Source: Amycolatopsis nalaikhensis (GTDB taxonomy: Bacteria; Actinomycetota; Actinomycetes; Mycobacteriales; Pseudonocardiaceae). From it: a stretch of 64,000 nucleotides of DNA. Positions 1 to 7,444 of the stretch are shown here, piece after piece (positions within the stretch are counted from its first letter, which is position 1; every line of letters starts with the position of its first letter). The position numbers were made by a program, and so were the translations under genes. The stretch is taken from assembly GCF_030264295.1 (NCBI RefSeq), contig NZ_CP127173.1:3541501-3605500 (forward strand). Direction: 5' to 3'. Below the pieces are notes generated by a model, which saw only the letters and a program-made list of their open reading frames with translations, ran no database searches and was not told the origin of the DNA.

Positions 1-2
1 AC

Positions 3-299
3 GCTTTCACGGTCGAGAACGCCGACGCCGTGGTGAGCGTCGGCGGCCCCGACGTCGAAACGCTGCGCCACTGCTCGCGGGCCGGGCAGCACGTGCCGCC
101 GTACTGGTCCGGTCAGCTGGCCGACGACGCCGTCGAGCTGACCGGGACCACGATCACGTGGCAGCTGCCCGCGGTCGAGCGCGGCGACTACGCCGAGCTG
201 TGGGTGTCGGTGGCGTGGAGCGAGCCGAGCGAGCAGCCGGGCACGTGGTTCGCCGTCGACATCGACCCGGCGAGGGTGCGGCGCGAACTGGCCCAGTGA
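3..299 (+). CDS. hypothetical protein, C-terminal part (gene begins before the window)
   Basis: The reading frame is open from the first bases of the window to a TGA at 297-299, so only the last ~98 codons are present and the true start lies upstream. A GTG at 30 is possible but has no Shine-Dalgarno sequence. The visible part is acidic and soluble, with no membrane segment and no motif that I recognise; it has several Trp residues and ends in DPARVRRELAQ. Codon use is normal for the region. It runs in the same direction as the ECF41 sigma factor 80 bp downstream. Function unknown. Confidence 0.6.
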   Translation, partial: AFTVENADAVVSVGGPDVETLRHCSRAGQHVPPYWSGQLADDAVELTGTTITWQLPAVERGDYAELWVSVAWSEPSEQPGTWFAVDIDPARVRRELAQ

Positions 300-379
300 G
301 GTCCGCCGTTGGTCGTGTCACATCTCCCGCGCGGGATCCGTCAAGGTGGTGACGGCACGAGAACGAAGGACGGCACCCC

Positions 380-1255
380 GTGGACGACGACTTCCTGGCA
401 TTGCGCTTCGAGAACCACCGCGAGCACCTGCGGGGCGTCGCCTACCGGATGCTGGGGTCGCTGACCGAGGCCGAGGACGCCGTGCAGGAGGCGTGGTTGC
501 GGCTGAGCCGGAGCGACGCCGGCGCCGTCGAGAACCTGGCGGGCTGGCTGACGACCGTCGTCGGGCGGGTGTGCCTCGACATGCTGCGGTCGCGCAAGGC
601 CCGGCGCGAGGAGCCGCTGGACGTCTTCGTGCCGGACCCGATCGTCAGCCGTGAGGAGGCCGGCCCCGAGGACGAGGCGCTGATGGCGGACTCGGTCGGG
701 CTGGCGCTGCTGGTCGTGCTCGACACGCTCACCCCGGCCGAGCGGCTGGCGTTCGTGCTGCGGGACATGTTCGCGATGCCGTTCGAGGAGATCGCCCCGA
801 TCGTCGGCCGCTCGGAAGCGGCGACGCGGCAGCTGGCGAGCCGCGCGCGAAGGCGAGTGCAGGGCGCGCCGGTGGCACCCGACCCGGACCTGGCCCGCCA
901 GCGAGAGGTGGTCGACGCGTTCCTGGCGGCAGCCCGCGGCGGCGACTTCGAGGCACTGGTCTCGGTCCTCGACCCCGAGGTGGTGCTGCGCGCGGACCGC
1001 GGCCCGGACGACTCGGTCGAGGTCCGCGGCGCGGCGGCGGTGGCGAACCAGGCACTGACGTTCTCCCGGCTGGGAGCGGGCGGCGGAGTGGTGCGGCGGG
1101 CGCTGGTCAACGGCGCGGCGGGAGTGGTCGCGACGCGCGAGGGGCGCCCGTTCTCGGTGCTCGGGTTCACGGTGGCGGGGGGCCGGATCGTGGAGATCGA
1201 CATCCTCGCCGACCCGGACCGGCTCAGCCGCCTGGACCTGGCAGTCCTGGACTGA
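380..1255 (+). CDS. sigJ: ECF41-family (SigJ-like) RNA polymerase sigma factor with C-terminal SnoaL-like domain
   Basis: Extracytoplasmic-function sigma factor that would direct RNA polymerase to a small promoter set. Region sigma2 lies at about residues 8-80 (RMLGS..EAEDAVQEAWLRL), sigma4 at about 110-165 (TPAERLAFVLRDMFAMPFEEIA), and a SnoaL-like domain at about 175-285. Residues 278-282 (DPDRL) match the position of the NPDKL-type motif that in ECF41 proteins couples the C-terminal domain to the core. At 291 aa it has the full ECF41 length. The GTG start at 380 gives the conserved N-terminus DDDFLALRFENHREHLRG. ECF41 genes usually sit beside a COE-type (carboxymuconolactone decarboxylase, oxidoreductase or epimerase) target gene; none is visible downstream, so a target may lie upstream of the window. 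The stop codon lies inside the terminal repeat of the 1253-1353 element. Confidence 0.9.
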   Translation: MDDDFLALRFENHREHLRGVAYRMLGSLTEAEDAVQEAWLRLSRSDAGAVENLAGWLTTVVGRVCLDMLRSRKARREEPLDVFVPDPIVSREEAGPEDEALMADSVGLALLVVLDTLTPAERLAFVLRDMFAMPFEEIAPIVGRSEAATRQLASRARRRVQGAPVAPDPDLARQREVVDAFLAAARGGDFEALVSVLDPEVVLRADRGPDDSVEVRGAAAVANQALTFSRLGAGGGVVRRALVNGAAGVVATREGRPFSVLGFTVAGGRIVEIDILADPDRLSRLDLAVLD

Positions 1256-1353
1256 CCCGAGCGCCCCAAGGCGGCCTTGGTTGCGTCTCACGCACCGAAG
1301 GCCGCCTTGGTTGCGTCTCACGCACCGAAGGCCACATTGGGGCGCTCGGGTCA
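1253..1353. repeat. 101-bp intergenic element with 17-bp perfect terminal inverted repeats and 30-bp internal units
   Basis: The left end TGACCCGAGCGCCCCAA (1253-1269) is the exact reverse complement of 1337-1353. Between them are 30-bp units built from TTGCGTCTCACGCACCG plus AAGGCCGCCTTGG. The TGA at each tip is the stop codon of the flanking convergent gene: SigJ at 1253-1255 and the RHS protein at 1351-1353 on the minus strand. The same unit forms the array at 25346-25513. It may act as a bidirectional terminator, but it has no U-tract. Confidence 0.85.
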
Positions 1354-4300
1354 GGGAGAGGTGACCAGCTCACCCTGCTCGTCGGTCACCAAAGCCACCT
1401 CACCCGCGTCGTCGAAGTGGAGGTAGCGGCGCCTGCCGTCCGCGTACTGCCGGACCGAACCAGCCACCACGACCACCAGCTCGCCGTCCTCGATGGCGTA
1501 CAGCTCGTCCGGGGTCAGCACCTCGTGGATGCTCGGCCCCTCCGTCACCAGCGTTCGGACCCGGCGGCCGGTGTGGTCGTAGCCGTACAGCGCGTTGACC
1601 CCGTCGTCGCCGTGGACCCCTCGCAACCTCCCGAACGCGTCGCGGATCTCGCTTCCCGATCGCCTTTCCGGGACCCGTCCTGGGGAAATCTCGCGACGCA
1701 GCCCGCGCGGGCCGATGATCCCGTGGCCCGGTGCGAAGTGCTCGACGACGCCGTTCGCGTAGCGGACCGCCGTGCGGTGGCCGCGGACGTCGTAGTGCAC
1801 CGCCTCGACGTAGCCCGGCACGCTCACCAGCCTCCCCACCTCGTCGTACTGGTGCCGGACCGTCAGCCGCCCGTCGCCCGCGTCCGGGTACACCACCTCC
1901 GACAGCTGGCCGTCGGCTCGGCGCACCACGTCGAGGCGGTACTCGACCGCCACATGTGCGGGCCGCCAGCGCTTCTCCGCCGGGCGGCCCAGCGCGTCGT
2001 ACCCGAACAGCGTCACCCCCGACTCGTCCGCGACGCGCACCAGCCGCCCGCAGCTGTGCGGCCCCGCGCCGATCGGCACCGGGAGCCCGCCGTCGTGGTA
2101 GGTGAACGTCGTCACCGGCATCCCGCCCGGGTCGTCGACCAGGATCGCCACCACCCGGTCGAGCGCGTCGTGCACCCGGAACACCGTGTGCCCGCCCGGC
2201 GTCCGCGACTCCACCGGGTTCCCCGCCGCGTCCCGGACGTGCACCACCCCGCCCACCTCGCGCAGCTCCCGCCCGAGCAGGTCCCAGGTCCCGGACGGCG
2301 CCGGGTCCGTCGCCGTCGCCGCAAGTGGGCGGCCCAATGCGTCGTAGTGGAACTCAGTGGGTGCCGGACGCGGGCCGCCCGCGCGAAATGCCTGCCGGAC
2401 AAGGGAAACGAACCCACGCGCGCAGTACTCGTACTGCTCCTCGACGACGTCGCCGAGCAGTTCCGCGTGCCGTCTCTCCAGCAACCGCCCCGCGCCGTCG
2501 CGCAGCTCGGTCGTGACCAGCACCTCCGACTCGCCCGACACCGCCCGCTGCTCCGTGGTGACCCGCGCCGGGCCGTAGTGGTGGCGCACCGTCGGCAGGT
2601 CCGCCGTGTCGCCCGGCCGCACGACGGTTTCCGGACGCCCCAACGGATCGTGCGTCACCGTCGTCACCGCGCCCGCCGGGTCGGTCACTTCGCACACCCG
2701 CCCGGTTCGGACGTCGTGCCGCGTCACCGTCACGTTCCCGAGCGGATCGGTGGCCACCTCGGCGAAACAGCGGTCGGCCGAGTAGCGCACCTCGTGCGTG
2801 TGGCCGAGCGGCCCGGTCGTCGTCGTGCGCAGCCCGGTGACCGTGTCGAGCCTGCCGTGGAACGTCGTCGCCCACCAGCCGTCCTCGCCCGGACGGCGGT
2901 GGTACCCGTGGTGCCGGAAGTCCGGCAGGTGCGCGCCGTAGACGTCCGCGGCGAGCGCGTCGGTCAGCACCAGCTCCTCCCGCGCCGTCAGCAGGCCGTG
3001 CGCGCCCGCGCTGCCGTCGGGGCGTTCGTCGTAGCGGAAAAGGGTGTCCGACAAGACTTTCCCGGCCCCGTCGACCGTGCGGACCCGCGCGGGCAGCGCC
3101 GCGAACCGGTGGTCCGGGTCGGTCGCGTACGTCGTGCGCGTCTCGCGCACCTCCGGCTCGTGCCCCGACCGCTCCGTCGTCTCCACCTCACGCGTCGGGT
3201 TTCCCGCCGCGTCGAACGCGGTCTCGGTCGTGGTGACCGACACGGGTGTCTCGCGGCGCTCGAACTCCGTCGTCACCGTGCGTGTCCATTGTGGACGACG
3301 CGTGTGTTCGACCCGGCGGTACGGCCTGTCCGCTTCCGGGGAGCCGTCGAGGCCGTAGGTCTCCGCCCGTCGCAGGACGCCGTCGTCGAACCAGCGCACC
3401 GTCCGCAACGTCGGCGCGTGCTCGTCGCCCACCTCGTCCTGGACGACGCGGGAGAAGCCGTCGTGGTACTCGAACTCCGTCACGCCGGTCTGCGCCGTGA
3501 CGCGCCGGACCACCGTGACCGTCTCGACCACTGCGTACTCGATCGACGTGCGCAGCCCGAGCCCGTTGTCGATCTCGCTCAGCCGTCCCGTGCGCGGCAG
3601 CTCTGCCAGCGAGTAGTACGGCACCGCGCCGTCGTCGAGCAGCAGCACACTGCCGCCCGAACACGCCTTCGCGGCCAGCTGGACCCGGCGCGAGGGCGGG
3701 GGTTCCGTGCGGGCGTAGGCCAGCCGCAGCACTGGCGCGGCCGCTTCGGCGCCGTGCGCGTCGAACCCGGTGAGCGCGACGGACGTCAGCAGGGACGCGC
3801 CGGTCACGTCGTCGGTGCCGTAGCCGAGGCTCCACCGCCGGACGAGCGGGCGCGCGTCGCCCGGCACGCGCAGGTCGATCCGGGCGCACCGCAGCTCCGT
3901 CGTGACGAGCGTGCCGCCGCGGCCCCAGCGCAGCACGTCCGGCCGCGGCTCGTAGCCGAAGTCCACTTCGTACGGTCCGTAGGCCACGCTCGCCAGGTAC
4001 GCCTGCCCGCTGTGGTGCGCCCAGCCGAACGCCGTGGTGTTGCCGAACGCGTCTTCGGTCCGGTCGAGGTACCAGCCGTCGCCGCGGCCGAAGAAGTGCC
4101 GGAGCCCCGATCGGGTGGTCAGCACGACGCCGTCGTCCTGGCGAACGAGCCTGTCTTCAGTGCCGGACTTCGGGTGCCCGGCCACCGACCGGACGTGCGG
4201 CAGCGGCAGCGCGAACCCGGCGCCGAACGGGCCGTTCGCCGCGCCCGTCGTGTAGCGCAGCGCCAGCGCGGGCGCGCGGTCGCCGGGGCCCGGCGGCAGG

Positions 4301-4386
4301 TCGAGGGGCATCGTGAGGCTGCCGCCGCCGGTCGCGGGGTCCGGGGTGAAGACGGCCTCCTGCGTGCCCGACCGGAGCAGAGCCAT
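1351..4386 (-). CDS. SpvB/RHS-repeat shell protein lacking an RHS core and C-terminal toxin
   Basis: A 1011-aa protein related to the B/C components of Tc toxin complexes and other RHS proteins, which fold into a hollow cocoon around a toxic C-terminus. The N-terminal ~60 residues carry the SpvB signature (GGGSLTMPLDLPPGPGDRAP, then GPFGAGFALPLP). From about residue 280 there are many YD/RHS repeats (for example YDALGRPLAATAT, YDHTGRRVRTL). The protein stops at ..DEQGELVTSP, exactly where family members continue into the conserved RHS core and then a variable toxin. No signal peptide or membrane segment is visible. The ATG at 4386 is followed by MALLRSGTQEAVF and has a GGGAGA-type ribosome site. 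It is divergent from the protease operon, with ~190 bp between them. It may be a truncated shell or a scaffold that needs a separately encoded toxin. Confidence 0.8.
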   Translation of the reverse strand: MALLRSGTQEAVFTPDPATGGGSLTMPLDLPPGPGDRAPALALRYTTGAANGPFGAGFALPLPHVRSVAGHPKSGTEDRLVRQDDGVVLTTRSGLRHFFGRGDGWYLDRTEDAFGNTTAFGWAHHSGQAYLASVAYGPYEVDFGYEPRPDVLRWGRGGTLVTTELRCARIDLRVPGDARPLVRRWSLGYGTDDVTGASLLTSVALTGFDAHGAEAAAPVLRLAYARTEPPPSRRVQLAAKACSGGSVLLLDDGAVPYYSLAELPRTGRLSEIDNGLGLRTSIEYAVVETVTVVRRVTAQTGVTEFEYHDGFSRVVQDEVGDEHAPTLRTVRWFDDGVLRRAETYGLDGSPEADRPYRRVEHTRRPQWTRTVTTEFERRETPVSVTTTETAFDAAGNPTREVETTERSGHEPEVRETRTTYATDPDHRFAALPARVRTVDGAGKVLSDTLFRYDERPDGSAGAHGLLTAREELVLTDALAADVYGAHLPDFRHHGYHRRPGEDGWWATTFHGRLDTVTGLRTTTTGPLGHTHEVRYSADRCFAEVATDPLGNVTVTRHDVRTGRVCEVTDPAGAVTTVTHDPLGRPETVVRPGDTADLPTVRHHYGPARVTTEQRAVSGESEVLVTTELRDGAGRLLERRHAELLGDVVEEQYEYCARGFVSLVRQAFRAGGPRPAPTEFHYDALGRPLAATATDPAPSGTWDLLGRELREVGGVVHVRDAAGNPVESRTPGGHTVFRVHDALDRVVAILVDDPGGMPVTTFTYHDGGLPVPIGAGPHSCGRLVRVADESGVTLFGYDALGRPAEKRWRPAHVAVEYRLDVVRRADGQLSEVVYPDAGDGRLTVRHQYDEVGRLVSVPGYVEAVHYDVRGHRTAVRYANGVVEHFAPGHGIIGPRGLRREISPGRVPERRSGSEIRDAFGRLRGVHGDDGVNALYGYDHTGRRVRTLVTEGPSIHEVLTPDELYAIEDGELVVVVAGSVRQYADGRRRYLHFDDAGEVALVTDEQGELVTSP
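3284..3296. other. GTCCAnnnTGGAC palindrome, first of seven in the window
   Basis: This 13-mer with fixed palindromic arms occurs at 3284, 24710, 34331, 41181, 48781, 51737 and 57868, always inside coding sequence. A G-substituted form, GTCCGATGTGGAC, is at 56420 and 58451. Several copies are written with codons that are rare here (ACT, ACA, TTG, ATT). The copy at 57868 lies in a different reading frame from the others, so protein selection does not explain it. See the corresponding finding. Confidence 0.6.
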
Positions 4387-4573
4387 GGCGATCTCCCTCG
4401 TGACTTTTCACGGCCAAGTGGGTGAGGTGGGGCCGCCAGATACGTCGTCACCCGTTTGCCGTCGACGTTATGCATTCGTGACGTCCGTGTCGTATCCCAG
4501 TTCCGGCCGCCCGGTCTTTCCCGGGTGCCAGCAGTGATCACGCGGGGGCTGAGGCAGCAGGAGGGTGGACCCC

Positions 4574-6191
4574 ATGGTCGTCAGGTTCGTGCGGGACGAG
4601 ACCGCGGAAGTGGCGGCGGAGGACGCGAGCACGCTCAACGAGCTCCCGGCCCCGCCGAGACAGTTGCTCGACCGGCACGGCGCGCGCGTGCTCGACCCGG
4701 CGACGGCCGTCGTCGTGGCCGGGCAGCCGGTCCCGCGCACGACCGTCTACCGGCCGGGCGTGTTCCTCATCCCCGGCCGGTTCGCGCGCGACCAGGCGAC
4801 GCTGAACTCGATCAACGACGTCCTCCAGCGCATCGGCATCTACGCCGCTCCGGCCGAACGCGGCGAGCAGGCCGAGCGCGTCCGGGAGCTCGGCGACCTG
4901 CCCGTGCGGGCAGTGCTGCACGTCCGGGAAGACTCCGACCCGGTGGCCGTCGACTGCTGGAAGGCCCTGCAGCTGCTGCGCGCCGCGGGTGAGCGGGGCG
5001 AAGCTCGAGCGCGAGGTCGCCGCCGCGATCTCCGTCGAGCACCTGCTGTTCACGACGCCGGTGTTCGGCGGCGTGCCGTGGGAAACGAGCGGCCTCGGCG
5101 GCACGCCCTGGGAGACCAGCGGCTTCGGCGCGGGCAGCTCGTACGGGCGTACGCGCGGCGCCAACCGGATCCCGGTGACGCTCGCCGCCGACCCGCCCCA
5201 CCGCAGCGAGAAGCCGGAACACCGGCGTCCGGTGATCGCCGTGCTCGACACCGGGATCGGCCCGCACCGGTGGTTCGGGATGACCGACCGCAGCGCGCCA
5301 CCGCCCGCCGGCGTCGGGCTGGCCGTCGCCCCGGACATCCAGGCGGCGATCCTCCAGGCCGAGATCGACTCCGGCAGCACCCTGCCGACCCAGCTGCTCA
5401 CCGACTACTGGGACGCGCCGACGACCGGGCAGCCGCTGATCGGCGACGTCGACACCGACACCGGGCACGGCCTGTTCATCGCCGGCATCATCCGGCAGGC
5501 CTGCCCCGAAGCCGACACGCTCGCGATCCGCGTCGTGCACAGCGACGGCGTCGCGTACGAAGGCGACGTCCTGCTCGCGCTGCACCTGCTCGCCGACCGC
5601 GTCCGGCGCGCGCAGGCGGACAACCGGCCCGACGACATGGTCGACGTCGTCTCGCTTTCGCTGGGCTACTACGAGGAAAACCCCGCCGACCTCGCCTACA
5701 CCGGGCTGTTCGGCTCGGTCATCGCCGAACTGCTCGGCCTCGGGGTGGTCGTCGTCGCGGCCGCGGGCAACGACGCCACCACCCGCCGCTTCTACCCGGC
5801 CGCGTTCGCCGACCAGCCGCTCGGCGACGGCAGCGGCCCGCAGCTGATCAGCGTCGGCGCGCTCAACCCCGACGTCACCGGGACCAAGGCGCTGTTCTCC
5901 AACGAAGGGCCGTGGGTGCGCTGCTGGGCGACCGGCGCCGGCGTCGTCAGCACCTACCCGGCCGACGTCCGCGGCACCGCGGCCGCCGACCACGAGGTGC
6001 CCGACCACGGCCGCAGCTCGTTCGACCCGGACGACTACAGCGCCGGCTTCGCGGTCTGGGACGGGACGTCGTTCGCGGCGCCGCTGGCCGCTGCGGAAAT
6101 CGGCAAGTACCTGGCCCAGGCCGGGGACCTGGGCACCGTCGACCGCGAGACGGTCGTCAAGCGCGCCTGGACGACGCTGGGCCTGCTGTGA
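4574..6191 (+). CDS. subtilisin-like (S8) serine protease with N-terminal accessory domain; frameshifted as read
   Basis: Composite of two frames. Codons from ATG 4574 run to about 5000, then the frame changes by one base and the catalytic domain continues to the TGA at 6191. Removing one A from GAAGCTC (5000-5006) restores ..LRAAGERGELEREVAAAIS.. and gives 538 aa. The N-terminal ~140 residues are an accessory or propeptide-like domain with no signal peptide. The catalytic triad is complete: Asp225 (VLDTGIG), His298 (TGHGLF) and Ser499 (GTSFAAP). The protein should be cytoplasmic and endoproteolytic. ATG 4574 is preferred over GTG 4565 because AGGAGG lies at 4558-4563. It overlaps the sigma factor by GTGA. 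I read the frameshift as a sequence error, not decay, because both halves keep normal codon bias. Confidence 0.75.
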
Positions 6192-6764
6192 ACGCGGCCA
6201 AGACCGACCACGGCCGCGTCGCGGCCCTGTTCGACGCCGCGCGGGAGGGCGACCGCGCGGCGCTGGACGAGCTCGTCGCCCTGCTCACGCCGCTGCTCTG
6301 GCAGGTGGCGCGCGACCAGGGGCTGGACGCCGACCAGGCGGGCGACGTCGTGCAGACGGCGTGGCTGCGGCTGCTCGGCGCGTTCGCGGAGATCCGCTCA
6401 CCGGTCGCGCTGACCGGCTGGCTGATCACCGTCACCAAGCGGGAGGCCTGGCGGACTGGGGAAAAACGCCAGGTCGAACGGCCGCTGCCGGAGCTTCCCG
6501 GAGCGGCTGGCCGAAGCGTCGCCGGCACCCGAGGAGGGGGTGCTGCGCGACGACCAGCGCGCGAGGTTGTGGCGCGCGGTGGACAACCTGCCCGAACGCT
6601 GCCGCAGCCTGCTGCGGATCGTGGCGTTCGTGCACCGGCCGGACTACGCCGAAGTCGGCGCCCGGCTGGGCATGCCGAGGGGGAGTATCGGCCCGACCAG
6701 GGGACGCTGCCTCGCGCGCCTGCGCGAGCAGCTACTCGCCAACGGCGAAGGAGATTGGCTGTGA
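6188..6764 (+). CDS. ECF-type RNA polymerase sigma factor; frameshifted as read
   Basis: Small sigma-70 family protein of about 191 aa once one base is removed from GAGCTTC at 6491-6497. The sigma2-like region (about residues 8-85: DQAGDVVQTAWLRLLGAF, then ALTGWLITVTKREAWR) lies in the first frame. The sigma4-like helix-turn-helix (WRAVDNLPERCRSLLRIVAF, then YAEVGARLGMPRGSIGPTRG) lies in the second. The GTG start overlaps the protease stop as GTGA, and its own TGA overlaps the next GTG in the same way, so translation of the three genes should be coupled. It lacks an obvious anti-sigma partner; the next small protein or the protease could play that part. That is inference. Confidence 0.75.
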
Positions 6765-7315
6765 CCACCGTCGAACCACCCGGCGCGAACGAGCCGCTGG
6801 ACGAGCTCGACTTCCGGCTGCTGGCCGGACTGCGCGAACTGTGGGAAGACGCCGACCCGATGCCCGCCACGCTGGTGGACCAGATCCGGTTCGCGATCCA
6901 GCTGGAGGACGTCGACCTCGAGGTGATGCGGATCCGCGAACAGGAGGGGCTGCCGGTCGCCCGCAGCGCGGCCGAGCAGGGTCGGTTGATCACGTTCGAC
7001 AGCGAGAGCCTGACGATCATGGTGAACGTGAGCCCGGAGCCGGGCGGGTCGATGCGGCTGGACGGCTGGCTGACGCCGCCCGCCGAGCACCCGATCGAGG
7101 TGCGCACGGCGACCGGGCCGCTGACGACGACGTCGGATGCCGAAGGGCGGTTCGCGGTGAGCGGAGTGCCGCACGGGATGGTGCAGGTCCTGGTGCGGAC
7201 CGTGGGCCGGACGAGGACGGTGAGCACCCCGGCCATCGGAGCTCTGACCGGCTGGGCTGAAGGGGACTTTGCTGGCATCACATGCGAGGAAAGGGCCCTT
7301 CAGCGCGTCACATGA
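6761..7315 (+). CDS. small acidic protein with C-terminal beta-sandwich (carboxypeptidase-regulatory-like) domain
   Basis: 184 aa, starting at a GTG that overlaps the sigma-factor stop. Residues ~15-75 are acidic and helical (LDELDFRLLAGLRELWEDAD..). Residues ~100-165 resemble a transthyretin or carboxypeptidase-regulatory-like beta-sandwich (LDGWLTPPAEHPIEV, then DAEGRFAVSGVPHG). The last ~18 residues are encoded by the intergenic repeat at 7257-7333, so the native C-terminus has probably been replaced or extended by that insertion. Proteins of this layout are often found between ECF sigma genes and CHAT-domain genes in actinobacteria, where they may act as adaptor or substrate; no enzymatic residues are seen. 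Its position makes a dedicated role in the cassette likely. Confidence 0.65.
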   Translation: MTTVEPPGANEPLDELDFRLLAGLRELWEDADPMPATLVDQIRFAIQLEDVDLEVMRIREQEGLPVARSAAEQGRLITFDSESLTIMVNVSPEPGGSMRLDGWLTPPAEHPIEVRTATGPLTTTSDAEGRFAVSGVPHGMVQVLVRTVGRTRTVSTPAIGALTGWAEGDFAGITCEERALQRVT

Positions 7316-7333
7316 GAGGAACGTCCCCTTCAG
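7257..7333. repeat. intergenic inverted-repeat element (CTGAAGGGGAC type)
   Basis: CTGAAGGGGAC at 7257-7267 is inverted at 7323-7333 (GTCCCCTTCAG). An internal GAAAGGGCCCTTCAG arm (7288-7302) and two CACATG motifs lie between them. The element separates the sigma-linked small gene from the CHAT gene and contains the stop codon of the former. It can fold into a branched hairpin and may partly uncouple the last gene of the cassette. Confidence 0.7.
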
Positions 7334-7444
7334 CTCGCGCGGGCTGAGCTGAAAACGTGAGGTGCCTGATTCGCCCGGTCCGGAGGTACGATCCGGGACG
7401 TCCTTCTCGGCCGAGGGGGACGGCTCCGGCCGGGAGGGCAGCCC

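Noticed and set aside
1417..4425. Very long open frame antisense to the RHS gene
   Set aside because: Composition artefact: high G+C third positions keep the opposite frame open; the peptide is Arg/Val/His-rich with no domain, whereas the minus-strand frame has SpvB and RHS motifs.
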